A stretch of 64,000 bases of DNA, taken from NCBI GenBank assembly GCA_032719365.1, contig CM064871.1, positions 68,063,586 to 68,127,585 of the forward strand, written 5' to 3'. The notes below the pieces were generated by a model. It was not told the origin of the DNA and searched no databases. It was given only the letters and a program-made list of their open reading frames with translations. Below are positions 1 to 10,800 of this stretch, in pieces. The first letter of the stretch is position 1. Each line of letters begins with the position of its first letter. Made by a program: the position numbers and the translations under genes. The DNA comes from Prinsepia uniflora (Eukaryota; Streptophyta; Magnoliopsida; Rosales; Rosaceae).

Positions 1-75
1 TTCAATGCTCGCGCATTCCATCTCCCTTTCCAGATCCTCGTCAGTTCGTGTATGAGGAATTCTCCTAGGAGGCAT
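1..75 (-). CDS. Ty3-type gag, N-terminal 25 codons (partial, runs off window)
   Basis: Read on the minus strand from an ATG at 75, the frame stays open to base 1 and begins MPPRRIPHTRTDEDLE. MPPR-type starts are common in plant Ty3 gag proteins, whose product forms the retrotransposon particle. A tRNA-Met primer binding site and an LTR lie just upstream in the element's sense, which is the expected order LTR-PBS-gag. Only 25 codons are visible, so whether the gene is intact is unknown. The assignment rests on position as much as on sequence. Confidence 0.55.
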   Translation of the reverse strand, partial: MPPRRIPHTRTDEDLEREMECASIE

Positions 76-191
76 AACCAACTGTCAAGAGGCATAGATC
101 AGATAACAATATTCTTAAAAGTCGAAAAGTAACTAGTACTAGTCACTAGTCTAGCATGCTGACCATAACCTAGTACTGACCACAACCTAGT

Positions 192-203
192 GCTCTGATA
201 CCA
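192..203 (-). other. Primer binding site (initiator tRNA-Met)
   Basis: The minus strand reads TGGTATCAGAGC, complementary to the 3' end of plant initiator tRNA-Met. It is three bases from the LTR edge at 207, the standard position for minus-strand DNA priming. The same motif sits beside the other LTR edges at 10787-10798, 33988-33999 and 42956-42967. Confidence 0.85.
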
Positions 204-1906
204 AGCTGACAGGACCCGCCCCGATCCTCTCTGGGACCATATGGGGACGTGCCCTGCTCCCGTCTGACACCCAATAATTCATACCAATTTAAACCTCAAA
301 ACATCAAATGCATAAATAACCAAATTAAAGTCATACATCAAATCCGAATTAAACAAATGTCAGACAAGGGATGAAATCCAAAATTACAAGTTGCGAGCAC
401 GACTCTAACATAAACCTGCGGGTACACCACCCAGCAGGGGTTCAGGTACGTAGAAGTAGATCTATGCCTCAGCCTCAGGTTCCTCCTCTACCTCAGTATC
501 ACGACCTGGAGGGGTTACCAAAAACATTAAGGGTGAGTGGACCGAAACTCAAGTTTGTAAAATCATTTGTTAAGTAAAACATATAATTTACCCCTCCGTT
601 TTCCAAACATGCATGCAACCGTATTTAAAACCATCAATCATATAATATGAACCAAAAGGCATATAATAAAACCATAATATCATTTTAGTCACTGCACTAT
701 ACACTCCAACCCGACATTCCTGATGTCTGACGTCCCTGACGTCCAATAAGGTCACAATCACAAGGCTACGCGTGCCACTCGGGTCTCAATTCCGAGTTCA
801 ATCCCCGAACCCTGTTCGGTTACAGCATCCCCGATGCTTAGCGTCCTAGACGCTGGACGTACTAGACGTCTGTGACCTCTCCGGGGTACCTCATCCGGAG
901 GAGACAGTATCATATGGAAGGATCTATACAGTGCAGTAACAAATACATTTTATTGATATCCACATGCAAGGCATATATTTATACATAGATAAAATCCAAA
1001 CCAAACCTTATGTTCCATCGGACGGGTCTCAAGCCCAACTACCATGAAACGTGTCATAACCATAATTTCCATATCATCAGAACCGTTTATTTGATTTTAG
1101 CATGTGAATAAATAAGTAAATCGGAAAACATTTTGAGCATGCAAGTGTTTAATGAAATCGGGCCCACTCACTGTACGATCCCGCTGCGAATCTGCGCGTA
1201 CGGACCTGTACCGGGATTATCGTACAATTCCTGTCAGTTCAATTCACACGTAAGGGTCACCACAAATCCTTAATATTTATTCAAAAGAAAGTTCGAAACA
1301 GAAACCGGTTCGGGGAAACTGTCGACACGTTTCCCAAAGCAACCGGCCCTAAACTGACCCTTCAAACTATCTCAGATCAACATGGATAATTGTAACGACC
1401 CGTCCCAAATTCCATGATTAGATTAGTGACTAATCACGATTAGTAAGGCTAATCCGTGATTAGTAGAGCGAAATCGGACGAACGATGCGAAATGACCGTT
1501 TTGCCCTTGGTGGTGGCAAAACGTTGACTTTTCAATCGGGCGGTCAACTGGACTTTGACCGATGACCGTGACGTAGTTCGTGACGTCACGAGTTCATAGA
1601 CAGGTGGCACGTTCAATTCCGAAGTTCGAGGAGGAAGTTATGACGTTCGGAAGTTTAGGGGCATTTTGGTAATTTTGGTTAAATGGGGGTCAAATGTTGA
1701 CTTTTTGATCGGGAGGTCCAATGGCCGAGGGCTGAAGACCGTTACGTAGATAAGGACGATACGAATCCATAGGCAGGCGGCACACTGAAATCGGACTTCG
1801 AACGGGAGAGTTATGGGTCACGGAAGTTCGATTTCACTATGCACGAACTTCGAGACGGGGACGATTTGGTGAAATCCGATTGGGCAGATATTTTAGTGGG
1901 CCCCAT

Positions 1907-1932
1907 GGATGAGTGACAAGTGTCACTCATCC
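1907..1932. repeat. 26-bp near-perfect palindrome conserved in the LTRs
   Basis: The arms GGATGAGTGACA and TGTCACTCATCC are separated by two bases. Equivalent copies lie at 13375-13400, 17145-17170, 30057-30082, 36121-36146 and 45702-45727. Each is about 490-525 bp from the 5' end of its LTR. In this copy an AT-rich TATA-like stretch follows about 35 bp downstream, so a U3 promoter element is a plausible role (inference). Confidence 0.85.
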
Positions 1933-2664
1933 CATTGACTTGATCCCCCAATTTGTGGATCTATATAATTAATTAATATTATTTAATTAATTTTATAAAC
2001 CAAACCCACCCACCATTCAATCTCAACCCTCCAATTCAATTCTAACTTTAAATCCACACCCTCCATCCCATCTCTCCTTCTCTCATCAGCCATCCTCCTT
2101 CATCTTTGTTCATCCTCCCACCCGAAACCCATAACCCCATTTTTCTTCATTTCTTCAAAAATCAAAACACATAATCACACTTCACCATTCATCACTTGTA
2201 TGAGCTGGGAGTGACCGTGGGGGGAGTGTGAAGGGCTGAGGACAGAGAGGGTGGACGGTGGCCCACGGTGGAGGACACGGCGGAGGAGAACCCGTGAGGT
2301 AAGAAAATGTTCAAAAATTCGAAATTGGATTTTAATGGTTTTTACTCGATTCCATTAATTGGGTAAGGTTTCTAGGGATCCCAGGAGATGAATGAGATTG
2401 GTTTCGAGGCGTTGGACGGCTTGGAACAGCCGTGAACGGCGGGAGAAGTCACGGCCGTCATGCCTAGATTGAAGGTACGGGTTTTCGATGTTTTTTTCTT
2501 CCGTTTTAAGTTATAGGACGGTAGGTTAGGTTGAGACGAAGAGAATGGGCCAAACGGGAGGCATTTTGGTGGTCGGACGGTGGAGAACCGGCCGGGTCAA
2601 GTCGCTGGTCACGGCGACCCGGTTGCAGGGTTCGGGTCGACCCGTCGAGTGGTTGAAGGTGGTG

Positions 2665-2961
2665 ACGTGGCATGATGACGTGGCACCTGTCAGATTGTCA
2701 GGTGACGTGGACCACTCATCAGCCGACACGTGTCACATGTCAGTGCACAGTCAGCACTGACATGTCAGTGACGTGGCCCAATCAGGGGCTGACACGTGGC
2801 ACTGATGTGGACCAGTGTCGTGATGACACGTGGCACATGTCAGACTGCCACGTGGCACTGATAGCACAGTGACGTGGACCAATGAGAGCATGACACGTGG
2901 CACCTGTCAGAGTCTGACATGTCAGACCTGACAGATGTCAGATGACGTCATGCTGACGTCA
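2665..2961 (+). promoter_or_regulatory. Dense array of ACGTG (G-box/ABRE-type) and TGACGTCA motifs inside an LTR
   Basis: ACGTG cores start at 2665, 2678, 2705, 2728, 2771, 2794, 2828, 2850, 2872 and 2894, most within TGACACGTGGCA or TGACGTGG contexts. Two TGACGTCA palindromes follow at 2943-2950 and 2954-2961. CTGACA/TGTCAG words are interspersed. ACGT-core sequences are the known binding sites of plant bZIP and some bHLH factors. Activity here is inference. Other LTR copies carry a cluster of CCGGTC/GACCGG words at the corresponding place. Confidence 0.75.
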
Positions 2962-3678
2962 ACGGGTACTGTAGCGGCGCGTGAAGCCCAAGCGCAGCCA
3001 CTTCAGGCGGCGCATGAGGGCGCGTGGCAGGGAATCTGGGGAAGGTTCCAACATACGAAATCATCTATTCGATGTAACGAACATTTTGGGACTGGTTTCG
3101 TGTCAATCGGACACCGTCTCGATATGTTTCGGGGCATCGGAAGGTTTAGGTTCGGTTTTAAAAATAGTTAAAAATACGGGAAAATTACGGGGCTTTAGTG
3201 GGAGGTTAATTAAGTAGTTAGTAACCTTCTATTACGATTTGGATAGGTTTGGGAGTCCCGGTGACGGTGATCAGCTTGGGGAGCCGTATGGCACGCAAAT
3301 CGAGGCGGCAGCTTGGACGGTCTGTGAGTGGACCTTGTTTTCTAAATTGGTGCATGCATAAATGTTTGTTATATGTTTTAATACATGTTTGATGATGCCA
3401 TGGGTGCATTTCTATGTGGTTACGTATAAGCACGTATTTCGAGGTTTCGGCCTTATACGGTGCTTATACGGGTCTGTATTTCTTTATTGATTTAAATGAA
3501 CTGGATTTGGATTTCAAAAGGATAAACTCGGGTATGAGGCCCATTTGGTTTTGTCTCGGGCATATGACCTCAGATATCGGGCACGGTGCCCAACTGATGT
3601 CCTATGTTCGGGTACGAGACCCAAGCTACTTTACGGTTTTGATTTCAGGTCAGGGAACCTTAAATGGATTTCCCGGTT

Positions 3679-3905
3679 CATGACGGTTTATGGGAACCGG
3701 CATGAACTCTTAATATGGTATCATGGTTCATGACGGTTTATGGGAATCGGCATGAACCCTTGTTGATTATTACGGTACATGACGGTTTATGGGAACCGGC
3801 ATGTTACCTCGGTTATGTTATTACGGTACATGACGGTTTATGGGAACCGGCATGCTACCTGGTTATGTTATTATGGATCATGACGGTTAAGGGGAACCGG
3901 GCATG
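3679..3905. repeat. Tandem array of five ~50-bp units, each an imperfect hairpin
   Basis: Units begin at 3679, 3729, 3778, 3829 and 3879. Each contains arms CATGACGGTT and AACCGGCATG around TATGGG, so every unit can fold with a single mismatch. The solo LTR on the other strand at 15616-15844 has the same motif in five copies. The LTRs at 10801 and 26362 have one copy each, near 11133 and 26728. Confidence 0.85.
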
Positions 3906-6086
3906 GATATTATGTTATGTATATATATGTTCATCTACCTTCCTTTAGTTCTATTATCTCCTCCGGGGAGGGTCGTTGGCCTGGGTGGACCCCGGAGTAG
4001 TCACGGAGCACCGACTGAGTGGAGTCACCCCCCAGTTGGGTTCCTTACTCTCAGGAAGGCTATGGTTACTATTACCTTGGGTAGGGTCAGTGGTCTGCGG
4101 ACATTGATCTTGACTTTGAGAAGACTCGGATTGAGACCCGGGTAGCACGCGCGTAGCTTTGGATACCGTGACAGGATTGGTTGTGTGACTTATATATATG
4201 ATATATGATATATGATATGTGGTGTGCACAGGATTTGAGCAATGGCTCGTGTACTTGGTTTCTTTATGGTTTGGGGCCGAGTCCCGTATGGATTTGGGCA
4301 GTGGCCCGTATGGTCGTTTTCATTGTGGTCCTTTCGACCTTGATTTATATCTGCTTTGGGCTTAGTCCCACATATGGTTTGTTTTGGATAAATGGTTTTC
4401 GAATGCATGCATGCTTTTTAGTGGAGGGTACAAATGTCTTATGAAATGTTTTTATAAACTTTTGTTTTGTCCACTCACAGTTTTTAATGTTTTGACTGCC
4501 CTTCAGGTTGACATCGGATGTGGACTGTAGCAGAGACCGAGATATCACATGCCTCCTCCGGATCCTGGCGTACTCTGATAGCCCGGGAGGGCAAAGGTCG
4601 GAAATATCCCTTGTCTGACACTTCGTGTCAGACGGGAGCAGGGTCATCCCGCACTAATCCCGGGGGGATTGGGATGGGTCCTGTCAATAATTCACCAACA
4701 ATGTTCAGAATGATGAGAGGAATAAAAGTCATGTTGATCGTGATCGGAGATAAGCCCCAACGCGTACTCACGCGCCGCCCAAAGTGGCTGCGCGTGAAAG
4801 TCACGCGCCTGACACTGTAGCTACAGTGTCAGCACCTTCACCCGTTTGTCTGTAATTTGGGCCTGCCACCCGCGGCTTAACCCGGTTAATTACCCGTCAA
4901 TTCCTACTCGATTTCAATCCAATTTGATCCTAACATGTTATTTAAACATCTAATCTAAGTTCTGAGTTATTAATTAGCCAAATCAAATCCTTAAATGGCC
5001 CTTCGACCCGTGATCATCCAAACGGGTTGATCACCCCAACTCACTGGTTTCTAAACCAAAATCAAATTAACCTTACATGAAGCATCATAGTATCAAAACG
5101 AACTGGAAAACACACTCAATTGAACCAACACTCACCTGGAAGTAGTCGTCCAAACCTCTGAAATTCTTCTGAACACGGCAGCCACCGTCCCAGCTCACCC
5201 GTGGCTGGTTGCCTTCGATTTTGATATGGTTGTGTTCTAAACACTCCCAGAAAGCTTACTCTGCGATTAGATTGGTCCAACACACCGTAGAAATTAAACT
5301 CCCGATTTCCCTCCAAAAATCCCCGAAATGGTTTCTCTCTGGTTCCACTCTTATTTTCAGTCCTTTTAATACCGGAGTGAAGCTCACACACTATATAATC
5401 GGTTTAAACAATTTCAAGCCATCCCAGAGGCTCGTGGGTGTCCAATTTGTCCACTGAAAAATGTTCCCCAAAAAGCTTCGAACTTGAATTAACAATGGTG
5501 TCGTGCAAGGTGGATGCAACAGACCACGTTATAAAGCATCAGACACTCCCAACTTTCCAGCACACAATTGCATAATCAATTGCACGTTTGAGCCACCGCA
5601 CATGGTGGTGCCGCCCATGTCCCCCCGCGGTTGCTACAGTAACCAGGGCAAAAAGACCAAAATGCCCCTGGTTCAACAATTACCAAAATACCACTCACTT
5701 CCTAGACCCGTAATTCAGCCATACGAAGTCCGATTTCGGCGTGTCCCCTGTCTACGGACTCAGGACGTCGAGACCTACCTATCGGTCCTTGAGTTGCGTG
5801 AAAATTAATTGCCAAACGAAAAGTCAACATTTTTGCCAGTGAAGTCCAACTTACGGGAATGCCCCTGAACTTCCGATAGTCATAACTTTTTCCCTGATCG
5901 TCCGAATTGGACGTGCCACCTGTCTATAAACTCGTGACGTCCCGAACTACGTCACGGTCATAGGTCAAAGTCCATTTGACCCACAAATCAAAAAGTCAAC
6001 AATTTGGCCATCCATTCACAAGGGTAAAACGTCAATTGATACATTAAATTACAATATCGAAATCCTCGAATGTCCGGGGTGTTACA

Positions 6087-6208
6087 CTCATGTCTAGATT
6101 CATCAGCTAGTTCACATCCCAAATATGACTCATCGGCTCGGCCACCAATATAAGAACAAATCCAGTTGCCATAGAGAAAGGATACAAAGAAAACAACGTG
6201 AAAGCTAA
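6087..6208 (+). repeat. Degenerate copy of the erlin upstream region/5' leader
   Basis: This stretch aligns with about 19700-19820, just upstream of the erlin start codon. Shared words include AGATTCATCAGCT, CATCGGCTCG, ATAAGAACAAATCCAGTTGC, AGAGAAAGG and TACAAAGAAAA, in the same order and spacing. The match ends before the start codon; no erlin coding sequence follows. The left edge is the LTR end at 6086. It looks like the remnant of a partial duplication of the erlin locus. Confidence 0.8.
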
Positions 6209-7254
6209 GAGCATCCACATCATACTAGCTAAAATTTTAGGCAAATTTAACTAAAAATGACCCAAAGGTTATTAATAGCTAACCAATTTTTACAGCTACC
6301 AAAATCAAATTTTATATTTTCACCAACTTTAAATATTAAATTAATTTTTCTTTCAAATTTAAATATATAACAACTTAATTTTCCTAAAAGGTTAGTTTTA
6401 AATAGTTCACATAAATATGTCTATTTTGAGTGCAAAATTGATTTAGCGCATTGTTGAAGCACAAAATGTTCCAACTTCGGAGTACTCTTCGTCCAATCAC
6501 CATGTGATACGTGTCCCATTTCGTAACTTATAGACTAAGAAGAGCAGTAGGTCTTCCGTTAGGGTTGAGCACCGGTATGGTGTTGGCCTAAAGCTCTCCG
6601 ACGGTCAAGTTAGTAATTTTGTTTGAAAGAGAGAACAGTAAGTAGTAACTTTGACAGAATAATAGTGAATAGTGAGTATGAAATACCTCATTGGGAAATG
6701 TGCACCCCCTTTTATATGGGTGAATGAGGTAGTCATTTTTTATATGTTCAATGTGGGATAAATGCACCTCGATTATCGTGTTGGCACGTGGCACATAGGT
6801 CAAGGGTAGGGATGTGTCCACGTGTCATTCCATGTTTGACCTTTTGCTAGGGTTGTGTAGGTTGTGTAGGCTTGGCCTATGTTTGGTATTTTGGGCATTA
6901 GGCATACGACCTAGTGAGTCTAGTTCAATATGGTGTCAACAGAAGTCCCCCAAGTTCTTGACCGAGATGGAATTTCTCAGTTGGGGACTTATCTTACTCT
7001 TCCAGACTTAGTGGGAAGTATACCTGCAATCCCTTAAGTCCCTTGGTCGAGAGAGGTTGTCGAGCTGTGTGTATGCCTTTTTACGGAAGTCCTTAGTGGT
7101 CGGTGTCCATATGGTAAGTCGACTAGTATTACGTTAGTAAGAGTTTGTTTATTTTTATCAAGGTTTAAGGTGAAGAATTCATTTGCCAAATTAGTCTAGT
7201 TAGTTAGTGAGAGTCCTAACCTACTGAACAATAGATTGGAGTTAAGATATCATA
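6209..7254. other. Intergenic stretch, no gene recognised
   Basis: The left half is AT-rich. The right half contains a retroelement-like passage around 6930-6960 (GTGTCAACAGAAGTCCCCCA) that resembles an LTR/internal junction, but no paired ends or coding frame could be established. Confidence 0.5.
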
Positions 7255-7576
7255 TGTAATGATCTGTCCCAAAATTTCGACTAATTTGGGAATTTGAACG
7301 GGAAAAAGACAACAATTTGAACGTCATAACTTTTTCCACGAACGTCGGAATCGAGCGTGCCACCTGTCTATGAACTCGTGACGTCAAGAACTACGTCACA
7401 GTCATCGACCAAAGTCTATTTGACCGTCCGAACGAAAAATCAACAATTCGCCCATTCCAAGGGCAAAATCGTCATTTCGCCCGAACGTTCGCTAATCCTC
7501 GTCTAATCCCTGATTAGCCTCGCTAATCTGTCATTAATTCTTAATTAATCCCGCTAATTTGGGACGAGTCATCACA

Positions 7577-7592
7577 AACTTCCCCCCTTAAA
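7577..7592 (-). other. Polypurine tract of the 7255-13908 element
   Basis: The minus strand reads CTTTAAGGGGGGAAGTT directly before the 3' LTR start TGTGATGA. It follows a GAACGAAATTCTT context matching the plus-strand copy at 17945-17971. This is the expected plus-strand DNA priming site. Confidence 0.75.
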
Positions 7593-9331
7593 GAATTTCG
7601 TTCTCGAAATTCAAATCGACCCGATTCCACAACTAAACTGTGGAATCCAACCTTGTCCCTCGACTCGGATCACCGCACCCACACAGAAGGGTACCCGTAT
7701 AACAGTACACGTCTGACACACACCTCGTACGCGACGGTACGTATCTTCACCGGAGCCCCCAAAGCTCCAATTTATTTCGGAGAACTACACGTCAGTTCTT
7801 ACGTCTCACTCGAGACAGAACATCGACACTCGTCGATCACGCCTATCACTCACTTTGATAGGTCAGCAATAACAGACTAACATCTAAACGGCTTTTCATT
7901 CTGACATTCTGACACGTTCCATCCTGCATTCGTGAGGCTGAAAACGCATCCTCACTAAGGCTATCACAGCCAAGCTGGCATCCTTCTCAGCATCAGATCA
8001 GAAACATCTAAAGATCCTGCCATCACAAGGGCATGAATCCCATCTCGTAGGTCATCCTCGGACCTATGCCCATACTGACTCTAAATACTTGCACGAATCA
8101 ACTCTCTAGATTTCCTATACCCAAAACTGACTCTTCTTAGAGTCTCATCTATCTATACCTATCCGAACTCGTCGGATACCAATCAATCCATAACTATCAC
8201 AGGTCATAACCATTGTGATCAGCCGATAACTCCCGGCTCCACTGCGCTTCGCAGCTCTACTCTGATCTTGACTCGCTCTCGAGTCCTTGCATCTTATCTC
8301 GCATCACTCGGCGATCTCTACTGACATCTAGACTCGCCTCGAGTCTCCATATGTCACTATCGAATCTAATCCGATCGCCACTCATGTCCATCTCGGACTC
8401 TATTCAACCTACCACATACTCACACTCTAGGGCGCTCTCAACCCGACATACCGATTGACCGTAGTCAATCCCATCATCCAACGTGCACAACACAACGATG
8501 CACCTATATCACATCAACATCGGGCTCCACTCGACCTACTCAAGGACTGCACTCTGGCAACGCCCAACCGCGTATTACCGTTCGCACACCAACTATGGTC
8601 CAGACCCCAACCGTCCGTCACCAGGCGAACATCAAATTCGTCACCTCGGACACTCACTCGTCACATCCTGTGACACTAAGCACCATCTACTCGTCAAGTC
8701 AATCAAATTTGACTCACAGCCTAGGTGTTCGATTCTTACACCCTCTTTGAACCCCTTAGCTGTCATAACACTCCTCGTCGTCCTACCTAGGGATGAATCC
8801 AAAATGATGAGATTTGATGTCATCGTCAAATGAACTTGATGCCATCATCTCATCTCAATTACAACTTTTCTTGATTCCGAAGTACCAATCAGGTTGGAAT
8901 CGTATTTCTTATCCAAACACTCACTACACGAGTATTTCCTGCGTCCTATAGACCATCGATTTCCAAGTCTACACTCAGGAGGTATGGTCAACCATAGTCA
9001 ACCAAAACCAATCCATAATGGACTCTCAAGTCCTCAGCTCAACCGGACATCATCCACGCGTCCGTAACCTCCAACTCGCCTATCCGTTTACTACCGTATA
9101 TGCATATCTAATAAGGATGTCCAGTCATCCTAATAGGATGTACCGCCCAGCCGAAGAGTCATAACAGACTCCTGCTGTGATCTGCGGCCAAACTTTGCAT
9201 ACCACCATATCTGACCAATCCACCATTTTTTGTCATAAGACGTCACTTACGTCATCCATTCGTACCTGGATCTCGCGGTTCACCTCAAAAGTTACAACTT
9301 CTGGGCACACCCACGCGACTCAATCTCGCAG

Positions 9332-9485
9332 CACTGGGGGAACTAGTCTCCATTACTGTGGAAACTGATCTCCATCACATGGGAAATTGGTTTACATCAC
9401 TGAGGAAACTGGTCTCCATCACTAGGAAACTGGTCTCCTTCACTGAGGAAACTGATCTCCATCACTGGGGAAAATAGTCTCCATA
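9332..9485. repeat. Tandem repeat, ~22 bp x 7
   Basis: Seven units related to ACTGAGGAAACTGGTCTCCATC begin at about 9333, 9355, 9377, 9399, 9421, 9442 and 9464 inside the internal region. One unit is 21 bp, so the array would not preserve a reading frame. Confidence 0.85.
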
Positions 9486-10734
9486 CCAAGTACTCCCGTA
9501 CTTCGCACTGAGCCACTCAGGATCCTCTTTGTCCCACTTATAACTACCACCTTCACAAGAGCGTGGTAAGTATGCCAACCTCCAACATCAGCATCTCATT
9601 CTGCGATCAGACTCAGCCGTCACCGAGTCGAATCCAGAATCACTGCTCGTACTGTGCGTCACTCACGCACCTCGTATCATCGTCACGACTGATGAATCCC
9701 ATCGTTACAATCGTCACCGCAAACTGAGCCTATCCAGCTTGATAAGACTCGACTACGTCCATCGATAGCAGTGTCTGTCACAACCTCGTGCAGACCAATC
9801 ACAGAAACACTCTGCTACCGAAACTCCAAAACCATGCGGTAGTCAACCGCCAGTACCAATCGTTCCACACGCAACATCCACTGATCGACCCACCTCTGGA
9901 TCCGATCACAAGTACCACACTCCTGATAACTTGTCTAAACAATCACCTACTAGGGTTATCACAAACCCGACTACCTGCAGCCCTACCATCCTGACCGATC
10001 CCTCGATCTCGACTCCGAAGAGTCATCATACTCCCATACTGGTACCAAACCAGCCAACAACTACACGCTGAGGATCTCGTCCTCTCGTAACTCTACGGCT
10101 CTCCACCGCTGGCCTCCACAAGGAATTGGCCCTCATCGGTATCTATCATTGCTCATCCATGGCATGACACAATCAAACTCCATCATGCTACTCAGCATCC
10201 ATAATGGGACTCCTCTACTAGTCGACATCCTCTGCCAGTCGGCAACCTGGAGGGATTCGACACACCGAAACATGGCATCATTACACCAACCAGAGTTACA
10301 CATTCCTATTCCCAACCTTCGTGACTGTAGTCGTCCAGGATCATCGTGTATTGGGCAACCCTGACCTCTTACTACCCTGGTATTAATCCGTACATCCTCT
10401 ATCTGACACGTCCAAACCGTCGAGCCAGTACGACTCTCAAGTCGTCATACTGTGTCTACCGGTAAGCATAGTCTTATCCACCGGTGACACCATGGCTCTA
10501 AGCCGTTATCTTTCACACAAATTCTGATCCTACTTGGGATCCAACCTCGAAACACGTGGAATTCTATGCCAATCAAACATTAGACTATCGTATCACGTGC
10601 CAAACACCATTTAACTAAGGTTTGATTCTACTGAATCCTCGTACTAATGCCCTAACTACCAGGTTGATGACGGGTTGTTACGACCTCAGAGACATCGCAT
10701 CCTTGACCTGCGCGTACTCCACGAGAAAAACATG

Positions 10735-10759
10735 CTCTGATACCAACTTGGTATCAGAG
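10735..10759. repeat. Hairpin made of two inverted primer-binding-site copies
   Basis: CTCTGATACCA and TGGTATCAGAG face each other as perfect 11-base arms with a three-base loop. The functional PBS follows at 10787-10798. Three PBS copies, one inverted, therefore lie within 65 bp. Confidence 0.85.
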
Positions 10760-10786
10760 TACCAAGAGTATCAAATAAGCCAACCT

Positions 10787-10798
10787 GCTCTGATACCA
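10787..10798 (-). other. Primer binding site (initiator tRNA-Met)
   Basis: The minus strand reads TGGTATCAGAGC. It is two bases from the LTR edge at 10801, as expected for a functional PBS. Confidence 0.85.
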
Positions 10799-10800
10799 CT

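Larger units (their letters stand above)
1391..4686 (+). mobile_element. Solo LTR, 3.3 kb, with 5-bp target duplication ATAAT
   Basis: It begins TGTAACGACCCGTCCC and ends GGGATGGGTCCTGTCA. It is flanked by ATAAT at 1386-1390 and 4687-4691, a perfect 5-bp target duplication inside the older LTR. No internal region or second LTR is present, so it is a solo LTR produced by LTR-LTR recombination. It contains a 26-bp palindrome (1907-1932), a likely TATA element in the AT-rich stretch near 1960-1995, the ACGTG array (2665-2961) and a hairpin array (3679-3905). The first ~450 bp hold two diverged copies of a ~180-bp segment that includes the GACAGGTGGCAC/GGCAGGCGGCAC motif. Confidence 0.92.
207..6086 (-). 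mobile_element. 5' LTR of a Ty3-type element, split by a solo LTR
   Basis: In the element's sense (minus) the LTR starts TGTAACACCCC at 6086 and ends CCTGTCA at 207, next to the PBS. It is interrupted between 1390 and 4692 by a plus-strand solo LTR. Across the gap the sequence is continuous with the LTR at 42971-46237, for example the block rich in CACGCGCC around 4770-4810 against 44875-44930. Without the insertion this LTR is about 2.6 kb. No complete protein gene is visible in it. The partner LTR would lie left of the window. Confidence 0.8.

Noticed and set aside
3679..3905. CRISPR-like regular repeats
   Set aside because: The ~50-bp units are direct repeats with related, not unique, spacers in a plant LTR, and there are no cas genes.
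6209..7254. Possible MITE starting GAGCATCCACATCAT, and possible LTR near 6930
   Set aside because: No matching right terminus, TSD or partner LTR could be found.
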